Shown piece after piece: positions 7,350-15,726 of a stretch of 28,111 bases of DNA; the stretch's first letter is position 1, and each line of letters opens with the position of its first letter. The stretch is taken from NCBI GenBank assembly GCA_029239575.1, contig JARBUP010000012.1, positions 1 to 28,111 on the forward strand, written 5' to 3'. A model generated the notes under the pieces. It was not told the origin of the DNA. It searched no databases and saw only the letters and a list, made by a program, of their open reading frames with translations. The position numbers were made by a program, and so were the translations under genes. Origin of the DNA: Bacillota bacterium. GTDB taxonomy: Bacteria; Bacillota; Clostridia; Tissierellales; Sedimentibacteraceae.

Positions 7350-8270
7350 ATGGGTAAATATATACTAAAAAGATTAGGCATTTCTTTACTGACTCTTTTA
7401 GTTTTGATAACCATAGTATTTATTTTAGTAAGATTAATGCCCGGTGATCCATTTGCAAGTGATAAGTTAACACCAGAAATTAGACAAAATCTTGAAAGAT
7501 ATTATGGATTTGATAAACCTATAATCGTACAATATTTTACTTATATAAAAAACATATTAAATGGTGATTTTGGTTATTCCATGAAATATATTAATCAATC
7601 AGTAAATACAATAATCGCGGATTCATTTCCATATTCTTTTGATTTAGGAATGAGGGGATTATCTGTTTCAATTTCATTAGGTTTAGTTTTAGGAATAATA
7701 GCAGCTTTAAATAGGGGTAAAACTTTAGATTATATGAGTGTTATCATTGCAATTATTGGAACTTCTGTACCTGATTTTATTATTGGAGGTTTACTTCAAT
7801 ATTTCTTTGGAATAAAATGGGGATTATTTCCTGTAGCTCAGTATAAAGGTATAGAATACACAATACTTCCATCCATTGCATTAGGATTTTATACATTAGC
7901 TATGGTATCAAGGATAATGAGAGCAAGTATGCTTGAAGTAGTTCAGCAAGATTATATAAAAACTGCTAAATCAAAAGGGATTTCAAATTTTAGAATCACT
8001 GCTAAACATCAAATTAGAAATGCTATAATGCCAGTTGTTACTGTTTTAGGACCAACTGTTGCTAGTGTACTGACAGGAACATTCGTAGTAGAGTCTATTT
8101 TTGCAATACCTGGAATGGGAAAATACTATGTTCAAAGTGTTCAAAATTTAGATTATTCACTTATTTTAGGTATGACAGTTTTCTATGGTGCGTTTTTAGT
8201 ATTAGCTAATATGGTAGTTGATATATTGTATGGCGTTATAGATCCAAGAATAAGAGTAGCAGGAAAGTAG
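7350..8270 (+). CDS. oppB: Oligopeptide ABC transporter permease, OppB type
   Basis: An integral membrane permease of 306 residues. It opens with the family start (KRLGISLLTLLVLITIVFIL, first helix, then RLMPGDPF) and has about six membrane segments. The cytoplasmic loop YIKTAKSKGISNFRI is the EAA motif that docks on the ATPases. It pairs with the next gene product to form the channel. GGAGG precedes the ATG, and the next gene follows after 7 bases. Confidence 0.94.
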   Translation: MGKYILKRLGISLLTLLVLITIVFILVRLMPGDPFASDKLTPEIRQNLERYYGFDKPIIVQYFTYIKNILNGDFGYSMKYINQSVNTIIADSFPYSFDLGMRGLSVSISLGLVLGIIAALNRGKTLDYMSVIIAIIGTSVPDFIIGGLLQYFFGIKWGLFPVAQYKGIEYTILPSIALGFYTLAMVSRIMRASMLEVVQQDYIKTAKSKGISNFRITAKHQIRNAIMPVVTVLGPTVASVLTGTFVVESIFAIPGMGKYYVQSVQNLDYSLILGMTVFYGAFLVLANMVVDILYGVIDPRIRVAGK

Positions 8271-8277
8271 GTGCGAT

Positions 8278-9219
8278 ATGGAAAACAATGAAGTGTTAAA
8301 AAAAGTAGATAAAAATGCTTTTAAAAGGATTGGAAAAAATGTTGAAAAAATGGAAGCCATATCAAGACCTAATCTGACATACTGGAAAGATGCATGGAGA
8401 AGGATTAAAAAAAATAAAGCAGCATTTGCAGGGTTGATAATAATTATAGTATACGTTATTTTAGCTGTATTCGGGCCTTTAATAAGCGGTTATGAATATA
8501 CCCAAATAGATTCTTCGAGAATGAACCAATTTGTATCTAAGGAGCATTGGTTTGGAACTGATGAATTAGGTCGTGATTTATGGACGAGAGTATGGAGAGG
8601 TGCGAGAGTATCTTTGCTGATTGGATTTATCTCCACAATATTAAATACAATTATTGGTGGATTAGTTGGTGGAATATCAGGATATTATGGAGGAGCCTTA
8701 GATCTTGTTCTAATGCGAATCATAGACGTTTTATATGGTATACCATATTTAATAGTATCCATTTTAGTAATGGTTGTTTTAGGACCAGGTGTTTCTTCTT
8801 TAATAATAGCGATGGTAATAGTGGGCTGGATAGGAACTGCAAGGTTTGTTAGAGGAGAAGTGTTAAGATTAAAAGAACAGGATTTTGTTGCAGCAGCAAA
8901 AGTACTTGGAGTTTCAGATTTGCCAATTATAGTTAAACATATTCTGCCTAATGTAATGGGTTTAATAATAACTAATTTAACTATGGCAGTTCCTAAGGCG
9001 ATTTTTAATGAAGCGTTTTTAAGCTATATAGGTCTTGGTATATCTCCACCTGAATGTAGCTGGGGTGTACTGGCAAAATCAGGTGTGAAGATGTTAAGAA
9101 TTTATCCATATCAACTGTTCATACCATCGTTTTTTATTTGTACAACTATGCTCGCTCTTAATTTATTAGGAGATGGTATGAGGGATGCATTGGACCCAAA
9201 ACTAAGAGGAACTGAATAA
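8278..9219 (+). CDS. oppC: Oligopeptide ABC transporter permease, OppC type
   Basis: The second permease subunit, 313 residues. A cytoplasmic N-terminal tail of about 55 residues precedes the first membrane helix. The conserved HWFGTDELGRDLWTR stretch follows it, then five more helices and the EAA loop FVAAAKVLGVSDLPI. It forms the heterodimeric channel with OppB. GTGCGATATG at the start has a weak ribosome site, so translation is probably coupled to oppB, whose stop is 7 bases away. Confidence 0.94.
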   Translation: MENNEVLKKVDKNAFKRIGKNVEKMEAISRPNLTYWKDAWRRIKKNKAAFAGLIIIIVYVILAVFGPLISGYEYTQIDSSRMNQFVSKEHWFGTDELGRDLWTRVWRGARVSLLIGFISTILNTIIGGLVGGISGYYGGALDLVLMRIIDVLYGIPYLIVSILVMVVLGPGVSSLIIAMVIVGWIGTARFVRGEVLRLKEQDFVAAAKVLGVSDLPIIVKHILPNVMGLIITNLTMAVPKAIFNEAFLSYIGLGISPPECSWGVLAKSGVKMLRIYPYQLFIPSFFICTTMLALNLLGDGMRDALDPKLRGTE

Positions 9220-9238
9220 AATATGAGGAAGTGAAATT

Positions 9239-10264
9239 ATGGATAAAATATTAGAAGTTAATGATTTAAGTTTTTCATTTCATACATATGGGGGAATTGT
9301 TAAATCTGTAAGAGGTATAAGTTTTGATGTTGGCGAAGGAGAAATTGTAGGAATTGTTGGAGAATCTGGTTGTGGAAAAAGTGTAACAGCACAATGTTTA
9401 GTTAGACTTAATCCAGAACCACCTGGATTTTTTGAAAGTGGTTCAATAAAATATAAGGGTCAAGAAATTACAACTATGTCTGAACATGAACTTAGAAAAA
9501 TCAGAGGAGTTGAGATAGGTTTTATTTTTCAAGATCCTATGACATCTTTAAATCCAACAATGAAAATTGGAAAACAAATTGAAGAAATATTTATACAAAG
9601 AAAATTATATAACAAAAAAGAGCTTAAAGAAAAAGCTATTGAAATTTTGAAATTAGTTGGTATTTCAGATGTTGAGAGAAGATATAATCAATATCCACAT
9701 GAATTAAGTGGTGGTATGAAACAAAGGATTATGATAGCTATTGCTTTAGTTGGGAATCCAAGCATAGTAATTGCTGATGAACCAACAACATCTCTTGATG
9801 TGACAATTGAAGCGCAAATTCTTGATTTATTAAAAGATTTACAGAAAAAATTAAAAACATCAGTAATATTAATTACACATGATTTAGGAGTAATAGCAAA
9901 AATGTGTGATAGGGTTTTAGTTATGTATGGCGGAAAAATTGTAGAAAAAGGAAATGCTGACGATATATTTTATAATACAAAGCATCCATATACTTCAGGA
10001 TTATTATGTTCAATCGCTAGTTTAGAAACTAAAAAGAATGAGGAACTTGAACCAATAGAAGGTACGCCACCTGATTTATTTTCTCCTCCTATAGGATGCC
10101 CTTTTGCAGCAAGGTGTGAATATGCTATGGAAATCTGTTATGAGACAATACCACAAGAATATAAAATAAATGAAGAACATTCAACTCTTTGTTGGTTAGA
10201 ACATGAATATGCAGAGAAAGTTACTTTACCTTGCAAAAAGCAATATGAAAAGGAGGCTATATAA
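9239..10264 (+). CDS. oppD: Oligopeptide ABC transporter ATPase, OppD type
   Basis: An ABC ATPase of 341 residues. Walker A is GESGCGKS (41-48), the Q loop is IFQDPMTSLNP, the signature is LSGGM (156-160), Walker B is IVIADE (176-181), and the switch His is in ITHDLG. The C-terminal oligopeptide domain has cysteines at 287, 293, 300 and 318, the spacing linked to an iron-sulfur cluster in OppD/DppD proteins. It energises the OppBC channel with OppF. The stop TAA overlaps the ATG of oppF by one base (TAATG), so translation is coupled. Confidence 0.95.
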   Translation: MDKILEVNDLSFSFHTYGGIVKSVRGISFDVGEGEIVGIVGESGCGKSVTAQCLVRLNPEPPGFFESGSIKYKGQEITTMSEHELRKIRGVEIGFIFQDPMTSLNPTMKIGKQIEEIFIQRKLYNKKELKEKAIEILKLVGISDVERRYNQYPHELSGGMKQRIMIAIALVGNPSIVIADEPTTSLDVTIEAQILDLLKDLQKKLKTSVILITHDLGVIAKMCDRVLVMYGGKIVEKGNADDIFYNTKHPYTSGLLCSIASLETKKNEELEPIEGTPPDLFSPPIGCPFAARCEYAMEICYETIPQEYKINEEHSTLCWLEHEYAEKVTLPCKKQYEKEAI

Positions 10265-11223
10265 TGAAACCTCTAATAGAAGTGAGAAACTTAAGCAAAT
10301 ATTTTCAAATAAGTAAAAAAGAAACATTAAAAGCTGTTGATGATGTTTCTTTTGATATATATGAAGGAGAAACAGTTGGATTAGTAGGTGAATCAGGATG
10401 TGGTAAATCAACTACCGGTAGATGTATAGTAAAATTATATGATCCTACAAATGGAAAAGTTTTATATGATGGAAAAAATATTTTTGATAGTAACAATAAA
10501 TCAGAAAAGCTTGAATATTGCAAAAATGCACAGATGATATTTCAAAATCCATATTCTTCATTAAATCCAAGAATGACGGTTAAAGATATAATTGGTGAAG
10601 GAATTAAATTGCATGAAAATATATCTGAAAAAGAACTTGATGAAAAAATAGAGGATTTATTAAAAACTGTTGGTTTAAACAGGGATCATATGTCAAGATT
10701 TCCTCATGAATTTTCAGGAGGTCAAAGGCAGAGAATAGGAATTGCAAGAGCATTATCAGTTAATCCGAAATTTATTGTATGTGATGAACCAATATCTGCC
10801 CTTGATGTATCCATTCAAGCACAAGTATTAAATATGTTAAAAAAATTACAAAAGGAAAGAAAATTAACTTATTTGTTTATTGCACATGATTTGAGTGTAG
10901 TAAAATATATATCCGACAAAGTTATAGTTATGTATCTTGGAATGATTGTTGAACAAGCTGATGCAGAAGAATTATATAAAAATCCATTGCATCCATATAC
11001 AAAGGCCCTTTTGTCAGCAATACCTGAAGCAGACCCAAATATAGCTAAAAATAAGGAGAGAATTAAATTAAAAGGAGAAATACCAAGTCCTATAAATCCG
11101 AAAAATAGCTGTAGATTCGTTGAAAGGTGTATGTATGCAAAAGATATATGCCATAATGAAATACCAAAATTAAAAACATATAATGACGAAATAAGTCACA
11201 AAGTAGCATGTCATTTATTTTAG
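10264..11223 (+). CDS. oppF: Oligopeptide ABC transporter ATPase, OppF type
   Basis: The partner ATPase, 319 residues. Walker A is GESGCGKS (42-49), the Q loop is IFQNPYSSLNP, the signature is FSGGQRQR, Walker B is FIVCDE, and the switch His is in IAHDLS. The C-terminal tail again has four cysteines (CRFVERC, DIC, VAC), as in OppD. It is the last gene of the operon; a strong terminator starts on the base after the stop. AAAGGAGG is inside the end of oppD. Confidence 0.95.
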   Translation: MKPLIEVRNLSKYFQISKKETLKAVDDVSFDIYEGETVGLVGESGCGKSTTGRCIVKLYDPTNGKVLYDGKNIFDSNNKSEKLEYCKNAQMIFQNPYSSLNPRMTVKDIIGEGIKLHENISEKELDEKIEDLLKTVGLNRDHMSRFPHEFSGGQRQRIGIARALSVNPKFIVCDEPISALDVSIQAQVLNMLKKLQKERKLTYLFIAHDLSVVKYISDKVIVMYLGMIVEQADAEELYKNPLHPYTKALLSAIPEADPNIAKNKERIKLKGEIPSPINPKNSCRFVERCMYAKDICHNEIPKLKTYNDEISHKVACHLF

Positions 11224-11273
11224 AAAATACGGCAGAATATTTTAAAGAATATCTGCCGTATTTTCGTTTTTTA
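11224..11273 (+). terminator. Terminator of the opp operon
   Basis: AAAATACGGCAGA with a further ATATT pairs with AATAT and CTGCCGTATTTT across a 6-base loop, with one bulged base. It is followed by CGTTTTTTATT. The stem is long and GC-rich for this genome. Confidence 0.88.
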
Positions 11274-11314
11274 TTAACCGATTATTTCTTAAATTCACTA
11301 TACATTCAAAATTT

Positions 11315-11334
11315 AGTATGTTATAATTCATACT
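11315..11334 (+). promoter_or_regulatory. Extended -10 promoter inside an inverted repeat, upstream of cggR
   Basis: TGTTATAAT (TG 11319, TATAAT 11322-11327) is an extended -10 promoter, and it lies between AGTATG (11315-11320) and CATACT (11329-11334), a perfect 6-bp inverted repeat. The layout suggests a distal promoter of the glycolytic operon blocked by a dimeric regulator. No good -35 is seen. It does not match a cre (CcpA) site. Confidence 0.5.
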
Positions 11335-11435
11335 GTGAACTAAATAGCGTAACACAATTAAACACTTAAATATCAACTCATAATTTCAAATCTCATTTCA
11401 TTTCAACTAAACTTCAGAAAAATTTCAAAAAACAG

Positions 11436-11463
11436 TTGCATAATAAATATAATGTGGTAGAAT
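11436..11463 (+). promoter_or_regulatory. Probable proximal promoter of cggR-gapA operon
   Basis: TTGCAT (11436-11441), 16 bases, TAGAAT (11458-11463). Start would be near 11470, directly before the GGGACG repeats. A TATAAT at 11448-11453 without a good -35 is the alternative. Confidence 0.5.
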
Positions 11464-11470
11464 AAAAACA

Positions 11471-11506
11471 GGGACGAAAATGTAATATTGGGACGTTAAA
11501 CATCCC
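11471..11506 (+). promoter_or_regulatory. CggR operator-like direct repeats
   Basis: GGGACG occurs at 11471 and 11490, 19 bases apart, each followed by AT-rich bases and TGT or CAT. This resembles the tandem GGGAC-type sites of Bacillus CggR, which lie downstream of the promoter and block elongation. Here they also lie between promoter and the CggR start, so autoregulation is likely. The second copy runs into CATCCC, forming a small imperfect hairpin before GGAGG. Confidence 0.65.
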
Positions 11507-11515
11507 GGAGGTAAA

Positions 11516-12541
11516 ATGGATTTAAATAAAATACTTAATATACAAAAGAGGATTGTTCCTGAAACTATAGAACTATTAATTAAAAGATATGAAATTCTTA
11601 AAATTATTAGTACTGAACAGCCAATAGGCAGGAGAGCTTTGTCAACCAAGCTTGGTTTATCAGAACGTACCATGCGTACTGAAGTTGATAAACTAAAAGA
11701 AATTAACTTATTGAATATATTGTCTTCTGGAGTTGAATTGACAGAAGAAGGTATTAATATGTTGTCAGAAATTCAAGAAACATTCTATTACATAAGAAAT
11801 TTATCTGAAATAGAACTAAAGTTAAAAGAAAAATTAAATTTAAAGCGAGTAGCAGTTGTTGCAGGTGATAGTGAAAAAGATAACTATACATTTAATGAAC
11901 TTGGTAAAAAGTCAGCTGAAATTGTACTGGATTTAATTAAAAATGATACTGTGCTTGGTATAACAGGCGGTACAACTATGGCCTGTGTTGTTAATCAAAT
12001 GAAAAGAAAAAAAGGAATACGAAATTTATTGGTTTTACCAGCAAGAGGAGCTTTAAGCGAAGAACTACAGATTCAAGCTAACACTATTGCAGCAAGTTTA
12101 GCTGAAAAGTTAAATTCAGAATATAAACTTCTTCATATACCTGATAACTTGGATTCAAAAGAGCTAAATGCTTTAAAAAACAATAAAATAATAAGCGATG
12201 TTTTATCAGATATCAAAAAAATTAATCTTCTTGTTTTTGGACTTGGAAATGCATATGAAATGGCAGTAAGAAGAAAAGCTGAAAAGTCTGTTTTTAAAAT
12301 TATAGAACAAGAGCAATTAATCGCTGATGCATTTGGATATTATTTTGATCATGAAGGAAATATGAAATTACAAATGAATACTGTTGGTATCACACTTGAA
12401 AGTTTCAATGAAATAAAAAACTGTGTAGGTGTAGCTGCAGGAAGTACAAAAGCTGAAGCTATTTATGCATTTTCAAAATTTAATAATAATTTTATCTTAG
12501 TAACAGATGAAGCAACAGCTTCAAAAATTCTAAATTTATAA
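11516..12541 (+). CDS. cggR: Central glycolytic genes regulator (SorC family)
   Basis: A 341-residue repressor. The N-terminal winged helix-turn-helix is around residues 33-62 (QPIGRRALSTKLGLSERTMR). The SorC-type sugar-phosphate domain follows (LKRVAVVAGDSEKDNYTF, ITGGTTMACVV, VLPARGALSEELQIQAN, VGVAAGSTKAEAIYA). In Bacillus CggR binds fructose-1,6-bisphosphate and releases the gapA operon; the same job is inferred here from family and from its place directly before gapA. CCCGGAGG precedes the ATG, and operator-like repeats overlap its leader. A general SorC/DeoR regulator would be the fallback, but context makes CggR very likely. Confidence 0.94.
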   Translation: MDLNKILNIQKRIVPETIELLIKRYEILKIISTEQPIGRRALSTKLGLSERTMRTEVDKLKEINLLNILSSGVELTEEGINMLSEIQETFYYIRNLSEIELKLKEKLNLKRVAVVAGDSEKDNYTFNELGKKSAEIVLDLIKNDTVLGITGGTTMACVVNQMKRKKGIRNLLVLPARGALSEELQIQANTIAASLAEKLNSEYKLLHIPDNLDSKELNALKNNKIISDVLSDIKKINLLVFGLGNAYEMAVRRKAEKSVFKIIEQEQLIADAFGYYFDHEGNMKLQMNTVGITLESFNEIKNCVGVAAGSTKAEAIYAFSKFNNNFILVTDEATASKILNL

Positions 12542-12607
12542 AAAGTTTATTCGTAATAATTACTTTAAATAACAAAAATATATTAGTAATATCTTTAGGA
12601 GGATATC

Positions 12608-13615
12608 ATGGTTAGAGTAGCAATTAATGGTTTTGGAAGAATAGGAAGATTAGCGTTAAGATTGATGGTTCAAGATAATGATTTTGAAGTTGTATCAATT
12701 AACACTAATTCAGATGCGGAAACTTTAGCATATTTATTAAAATATGATACAGCTCATGGAAATTTTATGACTGATAAAATTTCTCATGAAGGAGATACTT
12801 TAATAGTAGATGGAAAACAAATTCTTACTTCAAAAGTTAGAGAACCAGAAAATTGTAACTGGAAAGAATTAAATATTGATTTAGTAATTGATTGTACAGG
12901 TAAATTCAATGATAAAGAAAAAGCAGAAGCACATATAAAAGCTGGAGCTAAAAAAGTATTGTTATCAGCACCTGGCAAAGGAGACTTAAAAACAATAGTT
13001 TATAATGTTAACCACAATATCCTTGATGGAACTGAAACAGTTGTTTCAGCAGCATCATGTACTACAAACTGTTTAGCACCTTTAGCAAATGTAATAAATA
13101 AAGAATTTGGTATAGTAAAAGGTTTAATGACAACAGTTCATGCATATACTAATGATCAAAACATACATGATAATTCACATAAAAGTGGAATTATGGCTAG
13201 ACGTGGCCGTGCTGCTGCAGCTAATATAGTTCCAGCGTCTACAGGAGCAGCAGCTGCTGTTGGTAAAGTAATACCAGAGTTAAAAGGAAAATTAGATGGA
13301 ATGGCTCTTCGTGTTCCAACAATTACAGGATCAGCAGTTGATTTAGTTGTTGAATTATCAAGAAATACTACAGTTGAAGAAATTAATGCAGCAGTGAAAG
13401 CTGCAGCTAATGAAACATTAGGTTATACAGAAGATCCTATTGTATCTTCAGATGTTATCGGAAGCAAATTTGGTAGTGTTTTTGATGCTTTAACAACTAC
13501 AATTCTTGAGTCTGATGGAAAACAACTTGTTAAACTTCTTGCATGGTATGACAATGAAATGTCATTTACTGCTCAATTAGTAAGAACAGCAAAATATTGG
13601 GGTTCAATGAAGTAA
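12608..13615 (+). CDS. gap: Glyceraldehyde-3-phosphate dehydrogenase, type I
   Basis: A 335-residue GAPDH that turns glyceraldehyde-3-phosphate, phosphate and NAD(P)+ into 1,3-bisphosphoglycerate. It has the Rossmann start INGFGRIGR (residues 6-14), catalytic Cys151 (SCTTNCLAP) and His178 (TTVHAYTND). The coenzyme pocket is unusual. The Asp that normally binds the NAD ribose (VND in Bacillus) is Thr33 (SINTNSD), and the usual Leu-Pro pair is Asn189-Ser190 (HDNSHK). These changes favour or allow NADP. AGGAGG lies before the ATG. It is the first enzyme gene of the operon and is followed by a stable hairpin. Coenzyme use is inference. Confidence 0.96.
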   Translation: MVRVAINGFGRIGRLALRLMVQDNDFEVVSINTNSDAETLAYLLKYDTAHGNFMTDKISHEGDTLIVDGKQILTSKVREPENCNWKELNIDLVIDCTGKFNDKEKAEAHIKAGAKKVLLSAPGKGDLKTIVYNVNHNILDGTETVVSAASCTTNCLAPLANVINKEFGIVKGLMTTVHAYTNDQNIHDNSHKSGIMARRGRAAAANIVPASTGAAAAVGKVIPELKGKLDGMALRVPTITGSAVDLVVELSRNTTVEEINAAVKAAANETLGYTEDPIVSSDVIGSKFGSVFDALTTTILESDGKQLVKLLAWYDNEMSFTAQLVRTAKYWGSMK

Positions 13616-13629
13616 GATTAATAGTGGAA

Positions 13630-13661
13630 TTAATGTGCAATGTTTTTACATTGCACATTAA
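13630..13661 (+). other. Stable hairpin between gap and pgk
   Basis: TTAATGTGCAATG (13630-13642) pairs perfectly over 13 bp with CATTGCACATTAA (13649-13661), with a 6-base loop. The sequence after it (AAATTTAATTG) is not a U tract, so it is a poor terminator. It more likely protects the 3' end of gap mRNA or marks an mRNA processing point. Confidence 0.75.
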
Positions 13662-13716
13662 AAATTTAATTGTACATATAAATGGGGATATTATAATATG
13701 GAGGGTATAATAGAAA

Positions 13717-14910
13717 ATGAATAAAAAAACTTTAAAAGATATTGATGTAAAAAATAAGAAAGTTTTAGTAAGATGCGATTTTAATGTTCCTCTTGATAAA
13801 GAAGGAAATATTACGGATGATAATAGAATAACAAGTTCACTTCCTACAATTAATTATTTACTACAACAAGGTGCTTCTTTAATACTTATGTCTCATTTAG
13901 GAAGACCTGATGGAGAAGTAAATAAAAAATATTCACTTCTTCCTGTTGCAAACAGGTTAAGTGAGTTATTAAATAAAGAAGTTTACTTTGCTGATTGCGA
14001 TACAGTGTATGATGAAAAAGTTAAAGAATCTGCTTCTAAGCTTCAAGCAGGAGAAGTAATGGTTCTTCAAAACACACGTTTTAGAAAAGAAGAAACTAAA
14101 AATGGAGATGATTTATCTCGTGAATTATCGTCTTTAGCAGATATTTATGTAAATGACGCATTTGGAACTGCACACAGAGCGCATTCATCAAACGCTGGTG
14201 TTTGTAAATACTTACCATCTGCTGTTGGATTTTTAATTGAAAAAGAACTTGAAATAATGGGTTCAGCTCTTCAAAATCCAAAAAGGCCTTTTACAGCAAT
14301 ATTAGGTGGAGCAAAAGTTTCTGATAAAATAGCGGTAATAGAAAATCTTTTAAACATAGCTGATAATATTATTATTGGTGGCGGTATGGCTTATACATTT
14401 TTAAAAGCTAAAGGTTATAATGTTGGAACTTCACTTTTAGAAGAAGAGAAAATTGAATTAGCTAAAGAACTTATAGAAAAAGCAAAACATAAAAATATAA
14501 ATTTATATTTACCAATTGATACAGTCGTTGCAAAAGAATTTAAAAATGAAACAGAATTTTTTACAGTAGATTCAGATAAAATACCTGAAGGATATATGGG
14601 TCTTGACATAGGTGAAAAAACTATTGAAAAATTTGAAAATATAATAAAAGAGTCTAAAACGATTATATGGAATGGACCACTTGGTGTTTTTGAAATGGAT
14701 AATTTTGCAAATGGAACAAATACTATTGCAAAATGTATAGCTAAAAACAAAGATGCTGTTTCAATAATAGGCGGTGGAGATAGTGCCGCAGCTGTTGAAA
14801 AAATCGGATTAGCGGATCAAATCACACATATATCAACTGGTGGAGGAGCTTCTTTAGAATTTTTAGAAGGTAAAGTGCTACCAGGCATCGATGCTGTTGA
14901 TAATAAATAA
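13717..14910 (+). CDS. pgk: Phosphoglycerate kinase
   Basis: A 397-residue kinase that passes the phosphate of 1,3-bisphosphoglycerate to ADP. The N-terminal substrate domain has VRCDFNVPLD, LMSHLGRPDG and LQNTRFRKEE. The C-terminal nucleotide domain has ILGGAKVSDKI, GGGMAYTF, WNGPLGVFE and GGGDSAAAVEK with the TGGGASLEFLEG helix. Length and all blocks are normal. GGAGGG lies 11 bases before the ATG. The gene sits 101 bases after gap, behind a hairpin, and 21 bases before tpiA. Confidence 0.98.
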   Translation: MNKKTLKDIDVKNKKVLVRCDFNVPLDKEGNITDDNRITSSLPTINYLLQQGASLILMSHLGRPDGEVNKKYSLLPVANRLSELLNKEVYFADCDTVYDEKVKESASKLQAGEVMVLQNTRFRKEETKNGDDLSRELSSLADIYVNDAFGTAHRAHSSNAGVCKYLPSAVGFLIEKELEIMGSALQNPKRPFTAILGGAKVSDKIAVIENLLNIADNIIIGGGMAYTFLKAKGYNVGTSLLEEEKIELAKELIEKAKHKNINLYLPIDTVVAKEFKNETEFFTVDSDKIPEGYMGLDIGEKTIEKFENIIKESKTIIWNGPLGVFEMDNFANGTNTIAKCIAKNKDAVSIIGGGDSAAAVEKIGLADQITHISTGGGASLEFLEGKVLPGIDAVDNK

Positions 14911-14931
14911 AGAAGAACATAAGGAGAAATC

Positions 14932-15693
14932 ATGAGAAAAACATTAATAGCTGGAAATTGGAAAATGAACAATAATGTAAAGGACAGTTTAGAATTAGTT
15001 AGTAGTTTAATTAACGCACAGCTGCCTGATGAAGTTGATGTATTAATTTGTCCTCCCTTTACTGCGCTTTATCCAATAAATGAAATTTTAACATATTCTG
15101 AAATTAAATTAGGTGCTCAAAATATGCATTTTGAAGTTTCAGGAGCATATACTGGAGAAGTTTCACCCTTAATGTTAAAAGATGTTGGAGTTAGTTATGT
15201 AATTATAGGTCATTCTGAAAGAAGACAATATTTCAATGAGTCGGATGAACTAGTAAATGAAAAAATTAAATCCGCATTAATTCATGATATAAAGCCAATA
15301 TTGTGTGTTGGTGAATCACTAATACAAAGAGAAAGCAATATCGAAAAAGAAACTGTTAAAAATCAATTAATTAATGCTCTAAGAGGTATTAAATCAGAAG
15401 ATGCTAAAGAAATAGTTATTGCTTATGAACCTATTTGGGCAATTGGAACAGGAAAAACTGCAACAAGTGAACAAGCAAATGAAATGGCAGCTTTTATTAG
15501 AAATACAGTTGAAGAAATTTATGATATTAATGTATCAGAAAATTTACTTGTATTATATGGGGGCAGCGTTAAAGGCGATAATGCAGCTGAAATTATGAGT
15601 CAATCAGATATTGATGGAGCATTAGTTGGTGGAGCAAGCTTAAAAGCAGTTGATTTTTTAAAAATTATTATGTACAATAACCATGTACAATAG
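14932..15693 (+). CDS. tpiA: Triose-phosphate isomerase
   Basis: A 253-residue TIM barrel that interconverts dihydroxyacetone phosphate and glyceraldehyde-3-phosphate. Lys11 lies in GNWKMN, the electrophile His94 in IIGHSERR, and the base Glu166 in AYEPIWAIGTGK; the phosphate-binding ends are YGGSVKGDNA and GALVGGASL. AAGGAG precedes the ATG. It follows pgk by 21 bases and precedes gpmI by 33. Confidence 0.98.
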   Translation: MRKTLIAGNWKMNNNVKDSLELVSSLINAQLPDEVDVLICPPFTALYPINEILTYSEIKLGAQNMHFEVSGAYTGEVSPLMLKDVGVSYVIIGHSERRQYFNESDELVNEKIKSALIHDIKPILCVGESLIQRESNIEKETVKNQLINALRGIKSEDAKEIVIAYEPIWAIGTGKTATSEQANEMAAFIRNTVEEIYDINVSENLLVLYGGSVKGDNAAEIMSQSDIDGALVGGASLKAVDFLKIIMYNNHVQ

Positions 15694-15726
15694 ATTATAA
15701 ATCATAGCAGCAAATTAGGAGACAAT

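Noticed and set aside
11315..11334. A cre (CcpA) site before cggR
   Set aside because: The palindrome lacks the central CG and the TG-N-AA pattern of cre sites.
13670..13697. A promoter TTGTAC-16-TATAAT before pgk
   Set aside because: Its start would fall inside the GGAGGG ribosome site of pgk, so the RNA would lack it; in AT-rich spacer such matches are common.
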